DNA of 64,000 nt from Tectiglobus sp965223355 (GCA_965223355.1 CBDCWE010000003.1:2170001-2234000); one strand, 5' to 3'; positions 16,941 to 27,001 are shown, numbered from the stretch's first letter. Numbers and translations are program-made. The notes: generated from the letters alone by a model not told the origin.

Positions 16941-17147
16941 GCGGGTACAATCGGTGCCGGGTTCACGTCCGCGCCAAGCCTTGCAGCGTTGGCCCGAACC
17001 ACCGCGCTCACTTTGCAACCCTCTGGTCCGCGACGCCAACGCCGCCGTCAAAGTTGTAAGCCAGGGACGCGACACTGGCGCCGGCTCTCCTGGCGTGCTA
17101 AGGCCGCGCTCGATTTGTGCGCCGCAACACGAAAAAAGCAGGCATCG

Positions 17148-18971
17148 ATGGACCTTCGAAACATCGCGATTATCGCGCACGTCGATCACGGTAAGACCAC
17201 CCTGATCGACGGGCTCTTAAAACAGTCGGGCGTCTTTCGTGACAATCAACAGATTGCCGAACGGGCGATGGATTCCAATGATCTTGAGCGTGAGCGCGGC
17301 ATAACGATCCTCGCCAAGTGCACGTCACTGGTTTGGCAGGGCACCCGTATCAATATCGTCGACACACCGGGCCACGCCGACTTTGGCGGCGAGGTCGAGC
17401 GCATCTTGAATATGGTCGACGGCGCAATCGTCCTCGTTGATGCCTCAGAAGGGCCGCTGCCGCAAACCAAGTTCGTCGTCTCCAAGGCGCTGCAGCGCGG
17501 GTTGCGCCCGATCGTGGCAATCAACAAGATTGATCGCCCGGACGAACGTCATCAGGACGTCCTCAACGAGATCTTTGATCTGTTCGCCAACTTGGATGCA
17601 ACGGATGAACAGCTTGACTTCCCGGTTCTGTTCGGCTCCGGCCGTGACGGCTGGATGGCATCCGACCCGGCCGGTCCGACCGCGGACATGGCGCCGTTAT
17701 TCGATCTTGTATTGCAGCATGTACCGCCGCCGCCGATCGAGGACGGCGAATTCCGGATGCTTGCGACAACGCTGGAGGCGGATCCGTTCCTCGGCCGCAT
17801 TCTGACCGGGCGGATCAGTTCCGGTGCGGTCGAGGCCAACCAACAGATCAAAGCGTTGCGCCACGATGGTCGCGTGGTCGAGATCGCCCGCGTCAGCAAG
17901 GTGTTGGCCTTTCGCGGCCTCGAGCGCCGGCCGATCGAACGCGGCGAGGCCGGCGATATTGTTGCGATCGCAGGCATCTCGCAAGCGACGGTCGCCGACA
18001 CACTGTGCGAGCCGTCGGTGTTGGAACCAGTTGCCGCCCAGCCGGTGGACCCGCCGACGTTGGCGATGACATTTCGGATCAACGATGGTCCGCTGGCCGG
18101 GCGTGACGGCGACAAGGTGCAGAGCCGGGTCATTCGCGAGCGGCTTTTGAAGGAAGCCGAGCGCAACATTGCCATTCGGATTGCCGAGACCGGCGACAAG
18201 GACGCCTTCGAGGTTGCCGGCCGTGGCGAATTGCAGCTTGGCATTCTGATTGAAACCATGCGGCGCGAAGGCTTTGAGCTCACCGTCTCGCGACCCCAGG
18301 TCGTGCTGCAACGCGACGCGCAAACCGGACTGCTCTCGGAGCCGGTCGAGGAGGTCATCATCGATGTCGATGAGGACTACAGCGGTGCCGTGGTCCAGAA
18401 GCTGTCTGAACGAAAGGGCGATTTGCTGGAGATGCGCGCGTCCGGCGCCGACCGTCAGCGCCTCGTGTTTGCCGTGCCAACACGCGGCTTGATCGGCTAT
18501 CAGGGCGAGTTGTTGACCGACACCCGCGGCACGGCGGTCATGAACCGCTTGTTTCATTCCTATGCGCCGCATAAGGGCGATATTCCGGGCCGTCGCAACG
18601 GCGTCCTGATATCGAACGGTGACGGCGAGGCGGTCGCCTATGCGCTATTCAACTTGGAAGACCGGGGGCCGTTGATGGTCGGGCCCCAGGCCAAAGTCTA
18701 CCAAGGCATGATCGTCGGCCAGCACACCCGCGAAAACGACCTGGAGGTCAATGTTTTGCGTGCTAAGAAGCTGACCAATATCAGGGCGTCCGGCAAGGAC
18801 GAGAACATCAACCTGTCACCGCCGATGAAGATGCCGCTGGAACGCGCCCTATCCTACATTCAGGACGACGAACTCGTTGAGGTCACACCGAAAGTGATCC
18901 GTTTGCGTAAGCGTTGGTTGGATCCCAACGAACGCAAGAAGCGCGAGCGCGCTCGCGGAAACGCGGCGTGA
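17148..18971 (+). CDS. typA: Ribosome-associated GTPase BipA/TypA
   Basis: A 607-residue translational GTPase. The G domain has AHVDHGKTTL (G1), RERGITI (G2), DTPGHADF (G3) and NKID (G4). It is followed by an EF-G-like domain II, a domain with the RGELQLGILIETMRREG motif, domain V-like sequence and the BipA-specific C-terminal region with GKDENINLSPP. It assists 50S subunit assembly and growth under stress. The start at 17148 (MDLRNIAIIAHVD) is where family homology begins; the upstream in-frame extension is Arg-rich and unlike the family. It is transcribed alone and converges on the flavoprotein gene. Confidence 0.97.
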   Translation: MDLRNIAIIAHVDHGKTTLIDGLLKQSGVFRDNQQIAERAMDSNDLERERGITILAKCTSLVWQGTRINIVDTPGHADFGGEVERILNMVDGAIVLVDASEGPLPQTKFVVSKALQRGLRPIVAINKIDRPDERHQDVLNEIFDLFANLDATDEQLDFPVLFGSGRDGWMASDPAGPTADMAPLFDLVLQHVPPPPIEDGEFRMLATTLEADPFLGRILTGRISSGAVEANQQIKALRHDGRVVEIARVSKVLAFRGLERRPIERGEAGDIVAIAGISQATVADTLCEPSVLEPVAAQPVDPPTLAMTFRINDGPLAGRDGDKVQSRVIRERLLKEAERNIAIRIAETGDKDAFEVAGRGELQLGILIETMRREGFELTVSRPQVVLQRDAQTGLLSEPVEEVIIDVDEDYSGAVVQKLSERKGDLLEMRASGADRQRLVFAVPTRGLIGYQGELLTDTRGTAVMNRLFHSYAPHKGDIPGRRNGVLISNGDGEAVAYALFNLEDRGPLMVGPQAKVYQGMIVGQHTRENDLEVNVLRAKKLTNIRASGKDENINLSPPMKMPLERALSYIQDDELVEVTPKVIRLRKRWLDPNERKKRERARGNAA

Positions 18972-18996
18972 TACCAGCCCGCATAAATATTGACCC
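18971..18996 (-). repeat. 26-bp dispersed repeat, copy 2
   Basis: Reverse complement of the repeat at 571-596 and 30686-30711. It starts on the last base of the typA stop codon and lies between convergent genes. Confidence 0.7.
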
Positions 18997-19035
18997 GTTG
19001 CACCGGAGCGGGTTCGCAGATCGCCGTCCTGGCGG

Positions 19036-20301
19036 TTACGGCCTGCTCTTGGCCCAATCGTGATAGGCCATATACTGGTGTTGGATGGCGATCTGATCTG
19101 CCAAAAACTTGGCGTCGTGCCAGACGCCCCAGATAAACGAGGAGCCCCGGCGCGACAGCCACGGCAGGCCCAGGAAGTAGATGCCGGGCTCCGACGACAC
19201 ACCACGCTGATGTTGCGGCTGACCATGCGCGTCGAAGGCATCGACTTTCAACCAGCTAAAGTCGAGGGCATAGCCGGTCGCCCAGATGATCGACGAGACG
19301 CCGGCCGCCGCCAGGTCCAATTCGTAAATCGGATCGCGCAATGAGGCTGGATCCGGATCGATCACGCGCGCCTCGGGTTCCTCGGGCAGTTCGATGCCGT
19401 TGCGGGCGACGTAGGCATCGGCCTCATCCAGCACCGACAGGTAGTCGGCATCACCGCGCACAACATTGTCAACCAGGTCCGGCGCAAATCTTATAACGCC
19501 GCCTTCGAACGATCTGGTCATGCCGACCAACGTGATCCCCTGCGCCGCCAGACGTCGAAAGTCGACCGTATATCCGCCGTATGCGCCGCTGACCGCGATC
19601 GAAATGTGTTCGGTGCCAGGCTCCGGTGCCGGCACATCCCACAAACCGAGAACGCCAAGCCACCAGCAATAATCGCGGCCACGATAACGGCGCGGATAGC
19701 GCCCGTGCGGGCCGATCGAGAGATAAACCGTTTTGCCCTCGCGCGCTAACTCATCCGCGATTTGAACGCCGGAAGCGCCGCCGCCGACAACCAGTACAGC
19801 GCCGTCCGGCAGCTGGCCCGGATTGTGGTAGGCATTGGAGTGAATCTGAACGATGCCTGCAGTTTCCGGCACGACGGCCGGGATGATGGGTTTCTGGAAC
19901 GGTCCGGTTGCGGCAACCACGTGCATCGCCTCGAACACACCGTCCGACGTTGCGATGTGGAACCCGGGGCGGCCGGCGTTCTTGCGCACCTCTTCGACCT
20001 CGACGCCGGTGCGGATCGGCGCGGCGATGTCTTGCGCGTAGGCGACGAAATAGTCGGCCACACTTTCCTTGGCCGCAAACGCGTCAGGATCGCAGTCCGG
20101 AAACTCCATGCCCGGAAACCGGTCATGCCAGGCCGGACCATTGGCCACCAAACTGTCCCATCGCCCCGAACGCCAGCGCTCGGCAATGCGGCCGCGTTCG
20201 AGCACAATGTGTGACAGTCCGTTGCTGGTCAGGTGTTCGCTCATTGCAATTCCGGCCTGGCCGGCACCGACAACGAGTACTTCAACGATTTCGGGTGTCA
20301 T
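19036..20301 (-). CDS. CzcO/YUCCA-like flavin-containing monooxygenase
   Basis: A 421-residue FAD/NAD(P)H-binding oxidoreductase. The FAD-binding GxGxxG is at VVGAGQAGIA near the N-terminus, and the NADPH-binding site is VVGGGASGVQIA in the middle. Between them is FxGxxxHS-like sequence (QIHSNAYHN). WATGY near the C-terminal third is the ATG-type motif of group B monooxygenases. Such enzymes hydroxylate or oxidise N- or S-containing or aromatic small molecules; the substrate here is unknown. The start at 20301 has GAGAGG upstream. It is divergent from a RidA gene and a DUF1028 gene; sharing a promoter region suggests a joint pathway but does not prove it. Confidence 0.88.
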   Translation of the reverse strand: MTPEIVEVLVVGAGQAGIAMSEHLTSNGLSHIVLERGRIAERWRSGRWDSLVANGPAWHDRFPGMEFPDCDPDAFAAKESVADYFVAYAQDIAAPIRTGVEVEEVRKNAGRPGFHIATSDGVFEAMHVVAATGPFQKPIIPAVVPETAGIVQIHSNAYHNPGQLPDGAVLVVGGGASGVQIADELAREGKTVYLSIGPHGRYPRRYRGRDYCWWLGVLGLWDVPAPEPGTEHISIAVSGAYGGYTVDFRRLAAQGITLVGMTRSFEGGVIRFAPDLVDNVVRGDADYLSVLDEADAYVARNGIELPEEPEARVIDPDPASLRDPIYELDLAAAGVSSIIWATGYALDFSWLKVDAFDAHGQPQHQRGVSSEPGIYFLGLPWLSRRGSSFIWGVWHDAKFLADQIAIQHQYMAYHDWAKSRP

Positions 20302-20509
20302 CAGTTTGATCCTCTCCGGGCCGCGCGCATCGTCATGCCGGGCCGATTTTCTGCTCACCCGGCAATGCCATCAACATCGATGCACCAAACCCACCAATGA
20401 GTTCGCGGGGGCGTCTGGCGGGCAGAACGGAATGCGGGCAAGCTGCTGCGAAGGGCGGCGCGTTTCCGCCACGTTCCAGGCTTTAACACCAGATGTCACG
20501 GAGATCCAA

Positions 20510-20935
20510 ATGGCCCACACCCGCATTCGCAAGTTCAACACCAAAACCACCTATCCCGAACAAGACCTCGACAACGATCTCTGCCAGGCGGTCGTCACGC
20601 ACGGCGGTAGGATTGTCTGGCTGCGCGGCCAGTGTCCGCAGAACCTTGATGACGCAGCCAACATCCAAAGTCACGATCCTGCCGAGCAAACCCACAAGGT
20701 CATGCAGAATATCAAGCAGTTGATCGAGGAAGCGGGCGGGCGCATGGAGCACCTGGTCAAGGTCGTCGTCTACCTGACCGACATACGTCATCGCGAGCCG
20801 GTCTATCGCACGATGGGCGAATACGTCAAAGACGTGCACCCGGTTTCGACCGGTCTGGTGGTTCAGGCCCTTGCACGACCTGATTGGTTGGTCGAAATTG
20901 ATGCAACAGCAGTCATTCCGGATGAAAGTTCATGA
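20510..20935 (+). CDS. RidA-family protein paired with DUF1028
   Basis: A 141-residue protein of the RidA/YjgF group. It has GGRIVWLRGQCPQNLD, the QTHKVMQNIKQLIEEAGG helix, VVVYLTDI and VEIDATAV. The Arg site and residues before it differ from canonical RidA (VVQALARPDWLVEI), so it may belong to a subfamily without standard imine deaminase activity. The ATG at 20510 has GGAG seven bases upstream. Its stop overlaps the start of the DUF1028 gene (ATGA), so the two are translationally coupled. Confidence 0.9.
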   Translation: MAHTRIRKFNTKTTYPEQDLDNDLCQAVVTHGGRIVWLRGQCPQNLDDAANIQSHDPAEQTHKVMQNIKQLIEEAGGRMEHLVKVVVYLTDIRHREPVYRTMGEYVKDVHPVSTGLVVQALARPDWLVEIDATAVIPDESS

Positions 20936-21606
20936 CCTTTTCGCTCGTTGCACGTTGCGCCGACACCGGCATGTTCGGTGTTGCGATCGCTTCGTCCTCG
21001 CCGGCAGTCGCGGCCCGGTGTTCCTATGCCCGCGCCGGCGTCGGCGCGGTGGCTTCGCAGAACATTACCGACCCGACCCTGGGGCCGCTCGCGCTCGATC
21101 TGATGGAACAGGGATTGCGCGCTGACGCGGCGATGGCCGAGGTCGTCGCGCGCGGCAGGTTCATCGCCTACCGACAAGTTCTCGCGGTCGACAAAGATGG
21201 CCGTACCGCCATTCATTCCGGCCCAAACTCGCTCGGCATCTGGACGGCGGCCGAGGCCGACAACGTCGCCTCAGGCGGCAATCTGCTGGCCAATGACGGT
21301 GTGCCGCAAGCCATCGTCGATGGATTTCAGGCCGCCTCCGGGCATCTCGGCGATCGCTTGCTGGCGGCGATGCGCGCTGGACTGGCCGCCGGCGGCGAAG
21401 CCGGACCGGTTCACTCGGCGGGCCTGAAGCTGGTCGACACGGTCAGCTGGCCGGTTGCCGATCTCAGGTGCGATTGGACCGAGGACTGCCCGATCGAAAC
21501 GGTTGCGACTGCTTGGGACGTCTACAAGCCGCAACTCGCGGCCTATATCCAGCGCGCGCTCGATCCCAGACAGGCGCCGGCCTACGGTGTCCCGGGCGAT
21601 GAATGA
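20932..21606 (+). CDS. DUF1028 family Ntn-hydrolase-like protein
   Basis: A 224-residue protein matching DUF1028, a family with an Ntn-hydrolase fold. It has the start MTFSLVARCADTGMFGVAIASSS, the central GAVASQNITDP and DLMEQGLRADAAM stretches, and NLLANDGVPQAIVDGF. The enzymatic activity of the family is not established. Genome pairings of DUF1028 with RidA-type genes, as here, point to handling of a reactive nitrogen-containing metabolite. The start overlaps the RidA stop. The C-terminal 45 residues resemble the small extension seen in longer members. Confidence 0.88.
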   Translation: MTFSLVARCADTGMFGVAIASSSPAVAARCSYARAGVGAVASQNITDPTLGPLALDLMEQGLRADAAMAEVVARGRFIAYRQVLAVDKDGRTAIHSGPNSLGIWTAAEADNVASGGNLLANDGVPQAIVDGFQAASGHLGDRLLAAMRAGLAAGGEAGPVHSAGLKLVDTVSWPVADLRCDWTEDCPIETVATAWDVYKPQLAAYIQRALDPRQAPAYGVPGDE

Positions 21607-22186
21607 CGGTCGGGCGCGGGCCAGGCCCCGACACCGCCAACTGCCGTCAGGCTGGACCATTGATCAGGCCCGTTCGAAAACCCGCATTCAAACCAATGAC
21701 GCACGCTTCTCGCCTTCGAATGGCGTTACAATAACACTTCAACCGCGCCGAACACCGGCCGAACACCGCATGAGACTGCTCAGCGCAGCCACCACGATCG
21801 CCCCCAACGCCCGACACTCACATCGCCGATATCAGGGCACAGCCCGCGGCGAGATTTGGGTAATCGGGATTGCTTAAGCTTGATCATATCTATGAATAGT
21901 GACGCTTTGCGACACTGGAACCGATTGCGCTTGCAACAATTCGCTTGCGGAAGCCTGAGAAGTCGGCGCAAGCTTGAGCGCAATGCTATATTGCCAGGTT
22001 ATTTTGATGCTCGCGCGGTAACGGCGTCGCCGACGCTAACCGACGGAGAATTCCATACGTTTTGCTCTTTTTTTAGCGCTCGCAGTCTGTCAACCGGCGA
22101 GCATTTGCAAGGCTCATTTCGGGTTCTGCCAACTGGTCCAAAGAAGACCATTTCATACTGCGCAACCGAGTACGGAGGACACGACC
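21607..22186. other. Intergenic stretch upstream of the sugar ABC operon
   Basis: About 580 bp with no supported gene. The last 300 bp are richer in A/T than the surroundings and should carry the promoter of the ABC transporter operon. I do not see a clear operator palindrome. Confidence 0.5.
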
Positions 22187-23533
22187 ATGACAAAGCGGAT
22201 CACGCGACGCCAGGCACTAAAGACAACGGCGCTCGGGGTCACCGGCATCGTAGCAGCGCCCTATGTGCATACGGCCCATGCTGCCGGCAAGCTCTCCCTC
22301 GGTCTATGGGATCACTGGGTCCCCGGCGCCAACGGGACACTACAGAAGATCTGCGGCGCCTGGGCCAAAGCAAACAAGGTCGAGCTGCAAATCGACTTCA
22401 TTACGTCCATCGGTTTCAAGAACCTGCTGACCGCACAGGCCGAAGCACGCGCCCGCAAAGGCCACGACCTGATGGCCCACCCGACCTGGCAGATTTCCGT
22501 GCATCGCAAAGTGCTGGAACCGGTTGACGACGTCGTCAAGGCGATCACGGACAAGCACGGGCCCTACATTGCAAACGCTGAGTATCTCGCCAAATTCGAC
22601 GGTACATGGCGCGCCATCCCGGCACCGACGGGCTCGCACACATATCCGATGGTCTCGCGTGTCGATCTCTTCAAGCAACACGCCGGCGTTGACCTGCTCG
22701 ACATCTTCCCGGTTGGTGGCGGCCGCGATCCCGTCAAGGTCAAATCCTGGAACTATGACAACTTCCTCACCTACGTGAGCAAACTGAACAAAGCCGGCTT
22801 CCCGTTCGGCAATCCGATCGGACCAACCTCCGACAGCCAGGACTGGATCGGCCCTCTATTCCTGTCGTTCGGTGCCATTGCCGTCGACGAAAAGGGCGAG
22901 ATCCGGATCAACTCGGATCAGACACGCACCGCGCTTGAGTACTTCAAGAAGCTCACCGAGCAGATGCCGAAGGACGTCTATGCTTGGGATGATGCGGGCA
23001 ACAACCGCTGGATCATCTCCGGCCGCGGCTCCTCCATCCAAAACCCGCCAAGCGCCTGGGCGGTTGCCAAGCGCGATAAGCCGGAAGTCGCAGAGCACCT
23101 GATTCATCACGATACACCCGCCGGCCCGGCCGGCCGTTTCCGTGGCAGCCTGCCCTATTTCTGGGGCATCTGGGAGTTTTCGCAGAACAAGCAGGCGGCG
23201 AAGGATCTGATGGTCCACTTGGCCGATCGCGCCAACATTCACAAGCTGCTCAATGCCTCGCAAGGCTACGACATGCCGCTGACGCCGTCCTACTACGACA
23301 ACAAGGTGTGGGAATGGGCAACGCCGCCGACCGGCGCCCTCTATAACTATCCGGTGCGCGGTGACGAGCAGACGATTACGACAGGCTATCCCGCGCCGCC
23401 GCCGATTGCGACGCAGATCTACACCCAAGCGCTGCTCCCCAACCTCGTCGCCCGCGTCACTCAAGCTGGCGAGAGCTTCGACAAGGCCATCTCTTGGGCC
23501 GAAAACGAGCTCGAAGGCTTCCTCAGAGGCTAA
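22187..23533 (+). CDS. ABC sugar importer, extracellular solute-binding protein
   Basis: A 448-residue periplasmic binding protein of the family-1 (CUT1) type. The N-terminus TKRITRRQALKTTALG is a twin-arginine signal, with cleavage near AHA-AG. The body has the alternating lobes of maltose/glycerol-phosphate-type binding proteins, with the YDNFLTYVSKLNKAGFP and NPPSAWAVAKRDKPE regions. The ligand cannot be read. A GGAGG ribosome-binding site precedes the ATG. It is the first gene of a four-gene operon with two permeases and an ATPase. A hairpin directly after it probably keeps its mRNA more abundant than the permease mRNA. Confidence 0.93.
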   Translation: MTKRITRRQALKTTALGVTGIVAAPYVHTAHAAGKLSLGLWDHWVPGANGTLQKICGAWAKANKVELQIDFITSIGFKNLLTAQAEARARKGHDLMAHPTWQISVHRKVLEPVDDVVKAITDKHGPYIANAEYLAKFDGTWRAIPAPTGSHTYPMVSRVDLFKQHAGVDLLDIFPVGGGRDPVKVKSWNYDNFLTYVSKLNKAGFPFGNPIGPTSDSQDWIGPLFLSFGAIAVDEKGEIRINSDQTRTALEYFKKLTEQMPKDVYAWDDAGNNRWIISGRGSSIQNPPSAWAVAKRDKPEVAEHLIHHDTPAGPAGRFRGSLPYFWGIWEFSQNKQAAKDLMVHLADRANIHKLLNASQGYDMPLTPSYYDNKVWEWATPPTGALYNYPVRGDEQTITTGYPAPPPIATQIYTQALLPNLVARVTQAGESFDKAISWAENELEGFLRG

Positions 23534-23551
23534 TGCCGGAAGCCGGCCGGC

Positions 23552-23582
23552 AGGCCCCGACACGAACATGCTCGTCGGGCCT
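23552..23582 (+). promoter_or_regulatory. Stem-loop after the binding-protein gene
   Basis: AGGCCCCGAC pairs with GTCGGGCCT with one bulged C and a 12-base loop. There is no T-run. In sugar importers a hairpin at this place often protects the binding-protein mRNA or limits read-through. Confidence 0.6.
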
Positions 23583-23607
23583 GTCCGTGTGAGGGGAAGG
23601 ATACGAC

Positions 23608-24558
23608 ATGACCGAGACGGCAACGGCGCCGCGCGCAGCCTCGCGATCGACAGGCTCGATTGAGCGCTATCACCAAAGCAGCAGACTTGTGCGTTGGTCG
23701 AAGCGCAAGTCGAGTGTGGCGTTTATCTTGTGCGTGCCGTTGCTCTTGGTCATCGGCGGGCTGGTGATCTATCCGGGCTTCTTCTCGATCTACCTTTCGA
23801 TGCTGAACAAGGCCGAGACGAAGTTCGTCGGCCTTGCCAACTACGCCTTCCTCTTTAAGCGCGAAACGTTTTGGATGGTCGTGCAGCAGTCGATCGTCTT
23901 CACGATTACGGCCGTCTTCTTCAAAGCACTGATCGGCTTTATCGCCGCGCACATGATCAACAACGTGCCAACCAAAGGTCAGCGCCTGTGGCGCGGCATC
24001 ATGTTGGTCCCCTGGGTTATCCCGCCGGCACTGTCGACGCTTGGCTGGTGGTGGCTCTACGACCCAAGCTATTCGGGCCTCAACTGGATCTTGGAGGGCA
24101 TAGGTTTCACCGAAATCCCGTTCCTCGCCGAGCCCAATTGGGCGCGCTTCTCGGTCATCCTCGTCAACATTTGGTATGGCGCGCCGTTCTTCCTGATCAT
24201 GTATCTCGCCGCTCTCAAGTCGATCCCGCAGGATCTCTACGAGGCCGCCGACATCGATGGTGCGAATGCGTGGCAGAAGCTGTGGTTCATTACGCTGCCG
24301 ATGATGAAGAACATCATGGCGATCACAATCATGTTCTCGACCATCGTGACGTTCGCCAACTTCGATATCGTCCGCGTCCTAACCCAAGGCGGGCCGCGCA
24401 ACACCACGCACATGTTTGCAACCTACTCGTTCAAGCTGGGCATTGAATCCGGCGACATTCCGCTTGGCGCCGCCGTCTCGTTGTTCATGTTTCCGATCCT
24501 GGCCGTGACCGCATTCTTCATATTGCGCATGGTCCGAAAACGCACGCAGGAGATCTAG
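23608..24558 (+). CDS. ABC sugar importer permease (MalF/UgpA-like)
   Basis: A 316-residue inner-membrane permease with six predicted membrane helices. The first is near 40-65 (FILCVPLLLVIGGLVIYPG). The EAA loop that docks the ATPase is LYEAADIDGANAWQKLWFITLPMMK (about 211-235). The basic N-terminal tail is cytoplasmic. It pairs with the next gene to form the transmembrane channel. It follows the binding-protein gene by 74 bp and the next gene starts at once after it. Confidence 0.95.
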   Translation: MTETATAPRAASRSTGSIERYHQSSRLVRWSKRKSSVAFILCVPLLLVIGGLVIYPGFFSIYLSMLNKAETKFVGLANYAFLFKRETFWMVVQQSIVFTITAVFFKALIGFIAAHMINNVPTKGQRLWRGIMLVPWVIPPALSTLGWWWLYDPSYSGLNWILEGIGFTEIPFLAEPNWARFSVILVNIWYGAPFFLIMYLAALKSIPQDLYEAADIDGANAWQKLWFITLPMMKNIMAITIMFSTIVTFANFDIVRVLTQGGPRNTTHMFATYSFKLGIESGDIPLGAAVSLFMFPILAVTAFFILRMVRKRTQEI

Positions 24559-24559
24559 T

Positions 24560-25480
24560 GTGATGACGACTGCGTCGACCGACATCGAACGATCAAAGCC
24601 CGTTGGCCCCGCGCATACTCGGCCAAGCATTCCCAGCATGCGGCGAAACCGGCGGTGGGCACTGATCATGTCCTATTTCTTTCTGCTGGTGTTTGCCGTC
24701 TTTTTCCTATTTCCACCCTATTACATGCTGGTCACCTCGTTGAAGACGAACGAGGAGATTGCCTCGATCTCGGGTAACCCCTGGATCATCAAAGACGGCA
24801 TCACGTTTTCGCATTACGAAAACCTGCTCACCAACACGCTGTTTCCAACCTACTTCGCGAATACGGTGCTCGTGACAGTGCTGGTCGTCGCCATTACGAT
24901 GGTGATCAGCATCCTTGCTGCCTATTCACTCTCACGCATGCGCTTTTGGGGCTCGGGCGTCCTCGCGACCGGTGTGTTTCTGACCTACCTGGTGCCCGAA
25001 TCGCTGCTTTTCATCCCGCTGTTCAAGATCGTTGGCGCGCTCGGATTGTTGAACTCTACGTGGGCGTTGGTGCTGGTCTACCCGACCCTGTCGGTTCCGT
25101 TCTGCACCTGGATCATGATCGGCTACTTCGCCTCGATCCCGAAGGAACTCGATGAGGCTGCCCTTATCGATGGTGCAACGCGTCTGCAGATGCTCTGGAA
25201 GATCTTCATCCCCGTCGCCCTACCCGGCATCATCGCGGCAACGATCTTTGCATTCACTGTGTCGTGGGCGTCCTTCATCTACCCGATGGCCTATATCTAC
25301 ACCAACGAAAACCAGGTCTTGACCGCCGGCACGGTGACCACACTCATTCGCGGTGATGTGTTCCACTGGGGCGGCCTGATGTCGGGCGCGCTACTGGCAG
25401 CAGCCCCGCCGGTAATCATCTACGCATTCCTGATGGACTACTACATCGCAGGCCTGACCTCAGGTGCGACCAAGGGATAA
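24560..25480 (+). CDS. ABC sugar importer permease (MalG/UgpE-like)
   Basis: A 306-residue inner-membrane permease. The start is GTG 24560 or ATG 24563. Six helices are predicted; the MalG-type segment PPYYMLVTSLKTNEEI follows the first helix. The EAA loop is ELDEAALIDGATRLQMLWKIFIP. It is the second half of the channel. It lies two bases after the previous permease gene, so translation is coupled. Confidence 0.95.
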   Translation: MMTTASTDIERSKPVGPAHTRPSIPSMRRNRRWALIMSYFFLLVFAVFFLFPPYYMLVTSLKTNEEIASISGNPWIIKDGITFSHYENLLTNTLFPTYFANTVLVTVLVVAITMVISILAAYSLSRMRFWGSGVLATGVFLTYLVPESLLFIPLFKIVGALGLLNSTWALVLVYPTLSVPFCTWIMIGYFASIPKELDEAALIDGATRLQMLWKIFIPVALPGIIAATIFAFTVSWASFIYPMAYIYTNENQVLTAGTVTTLIRGDVFHWGGLMSGALLAAAPPVIIYAFLMDYYIAGLTSGATKG

Positions 25481-25533
25481 GAAAGCTGTGGACGACGACG
25501 CCAATTGAAGTTGAGCGGGCAGAAAGGCGCAGT

Positions 25534-26628
25534 ATGGCACAGGTATCGTTGCACGAGATCGTCAAGCGGTTTGACGAAACGGAAGCCGTCAAGTCCATCG
25601 ATCTCGAAATTGCAAATGAAGAGTTCGTAGTTCTGGTCGGACCGTCGGGCTGTGGCAAGTCGACGACGCTGCGGATGATCGCCGGCCTTGAGGAGGTGAC
25701 CAGCGGCGAGATCTACATCGGCGATAAGATCGTCAACGATGTTCCACCGAAAGACCGCGACATCGCTATGGTGTTTCAGAACTACGCGCTCTATCCGCAC
25801 ATGACGGTAGCCGAGAACATGTCGTTCGGCCTGCGCTTGCGTCGTTACTCGAAGTCGGAGATCAAGCAGCGCGTCGACAGGGCCGCTCAAATCCTCAACA
25901 TTACGGAGTTATTGAAGCGCCGGCCGCGCCAACTCTCCGGCGGACAGCGCCAGCGCGTTGCCATGGGCCGTGCGATCGTGCGCAACCCTGAGGTGTTTTT
26001 GTTCGACGAGCCACTGTCCAATCTCGATGCAAAACTGCGCGTGCAAATGCGCACCGAAATCAAGAAGCTCCACCAGCAGCTGCGCACGACTACAATTTAC
26101 GTCACCCACGACCAGGTCGAAGCCATGACACTGGCCGACCGCGTCGTCGTTATGAATAACGGGCGCATTGAGCAGGTCGGCGCGCCGCAAGAACTCTACC
26201 ATCAACCCAAGACCAGGTTCGTTGCAGGTTTCATTGGCTCACCAGCGATGAACTTCATCGACTGCCGCTTGGAGGGCAACGGCGCTGACCTTGCTATTCG
26301 ATTGGATGATAAGGCTGCATTGCCCATCTCAGGTACCCTTGTCGAGCGCTACAAATCACACACCGACCGGGACCTTGTGCTTGGCATTCGCCCGGAACAT
26401 TTGACCGAGGAACGCGCCGAAATCGAAGCCCCGGCACCGATTGACGTCGAAGTTAGCGTCGTCGAACCGATGGGCATGGAAACGATGGTGTTCTTCACCC
26501 TCAACGGCGCCGAAGTCTGCGCCCGCGTTAACCCGGCCCGCGCCATGGGCCCGGGCCAACCAATGCGCCTGGTCGCCGATATGGAGCGCATTCACCTCAT
26601 CGATCCCCAGACGGAGACCGTGCTTTGA
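25534..26628 (+). CDS. ABC sugar importer ATPase (UgpC/MsmK-like)
   Basis: A 364-residue CUT1-type ATPase. Walker A is GPSGCGKST (36-44), the Q-loop is VFQNYALYPHMTV, the signature is LSGGQRQRVAMGRAI, Walker B is VFLFDEPLSNLD, and the switch His is in YVTHDQVEA. The C-terminal TOBE/OB regulatory domain (about 240-360) contains GIRPEHL. It drives the adjacent permease pair. It closes the four-gene operon. The TOBE domain may receive regulatory partners, as in MalK. Confidence 0.96.
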   Translation: MAQVSLHEIVKRFDETEAVKSIDLEIANEEFVVLVGPSGCGKSTTLRMIAGLEEVTSGEIYIGDKIVNDVPPKDRDIAMVFQNYALYPHMTVAENMSFGLRLRRYSKSEIKQRVDRAAQILNITELLKRRPRQLSGGQRQRVAMGRAIVRNPEVFLFDEPLSNLDAKLRVQMRTEIKKLHQQLRTTTIYVTHDQVEAMTLADRVVVMNNGRIEQVGAPQELYHQPKTRFVAGFIGSPAMNFIDCRLEGNGADLAIRLDDKAALPISGTLVERYKSHTDRDLVLGIRPEHLTEERAEIEAPAPIDVEVSVVEPMGMETMVFFTLNGAEVCARVNPARAMGPGQPMRLVADMERIHLIDPQTETVL

Positions 26629-27001
26629 GCGGATATGGCAACACCAAAGTATCCGTGTTGGCCAAGTCGGTGAAGGCGGCCATGTCCGATCGTTGCACAC
26701 GGGTGCGTTGGTGAGGATGATCAGCTTGCACATGATCGCCACTATGGCGACTGTCGCGGGTTATCAGCGTGCGACGAGATCGTCCTACTTGGCCTTCAAG
26801 CCGACGTTGAACCGCATGGCGACCGGTGCCGGCATATAGAGCGCTTCATAAAGTCGTATCCGTGGCTTGATCTCGATATTGGATCGACAGGGATGAACAC
26901 AAACCGGGGCGATATGCGTCCTGGCTGGAGCAGCGATGCAGGACTTCGAAGTCTCATTTCTTTGATTGAGTCTGGCAATTTGCGGCGATGTCGTCATGCG
27001 T
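26629..27001. other. Intergenic stretch, no supported gene
   Basis: Non-coding run between the ABC ATPase stop and the CTAG-centred palindrome. The last 20-30 bases (ending ATGCGTCATTTTAAG) resemble the end of the family-2 repeat, so part of this may be a truncated element. Confidence 0.45.
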
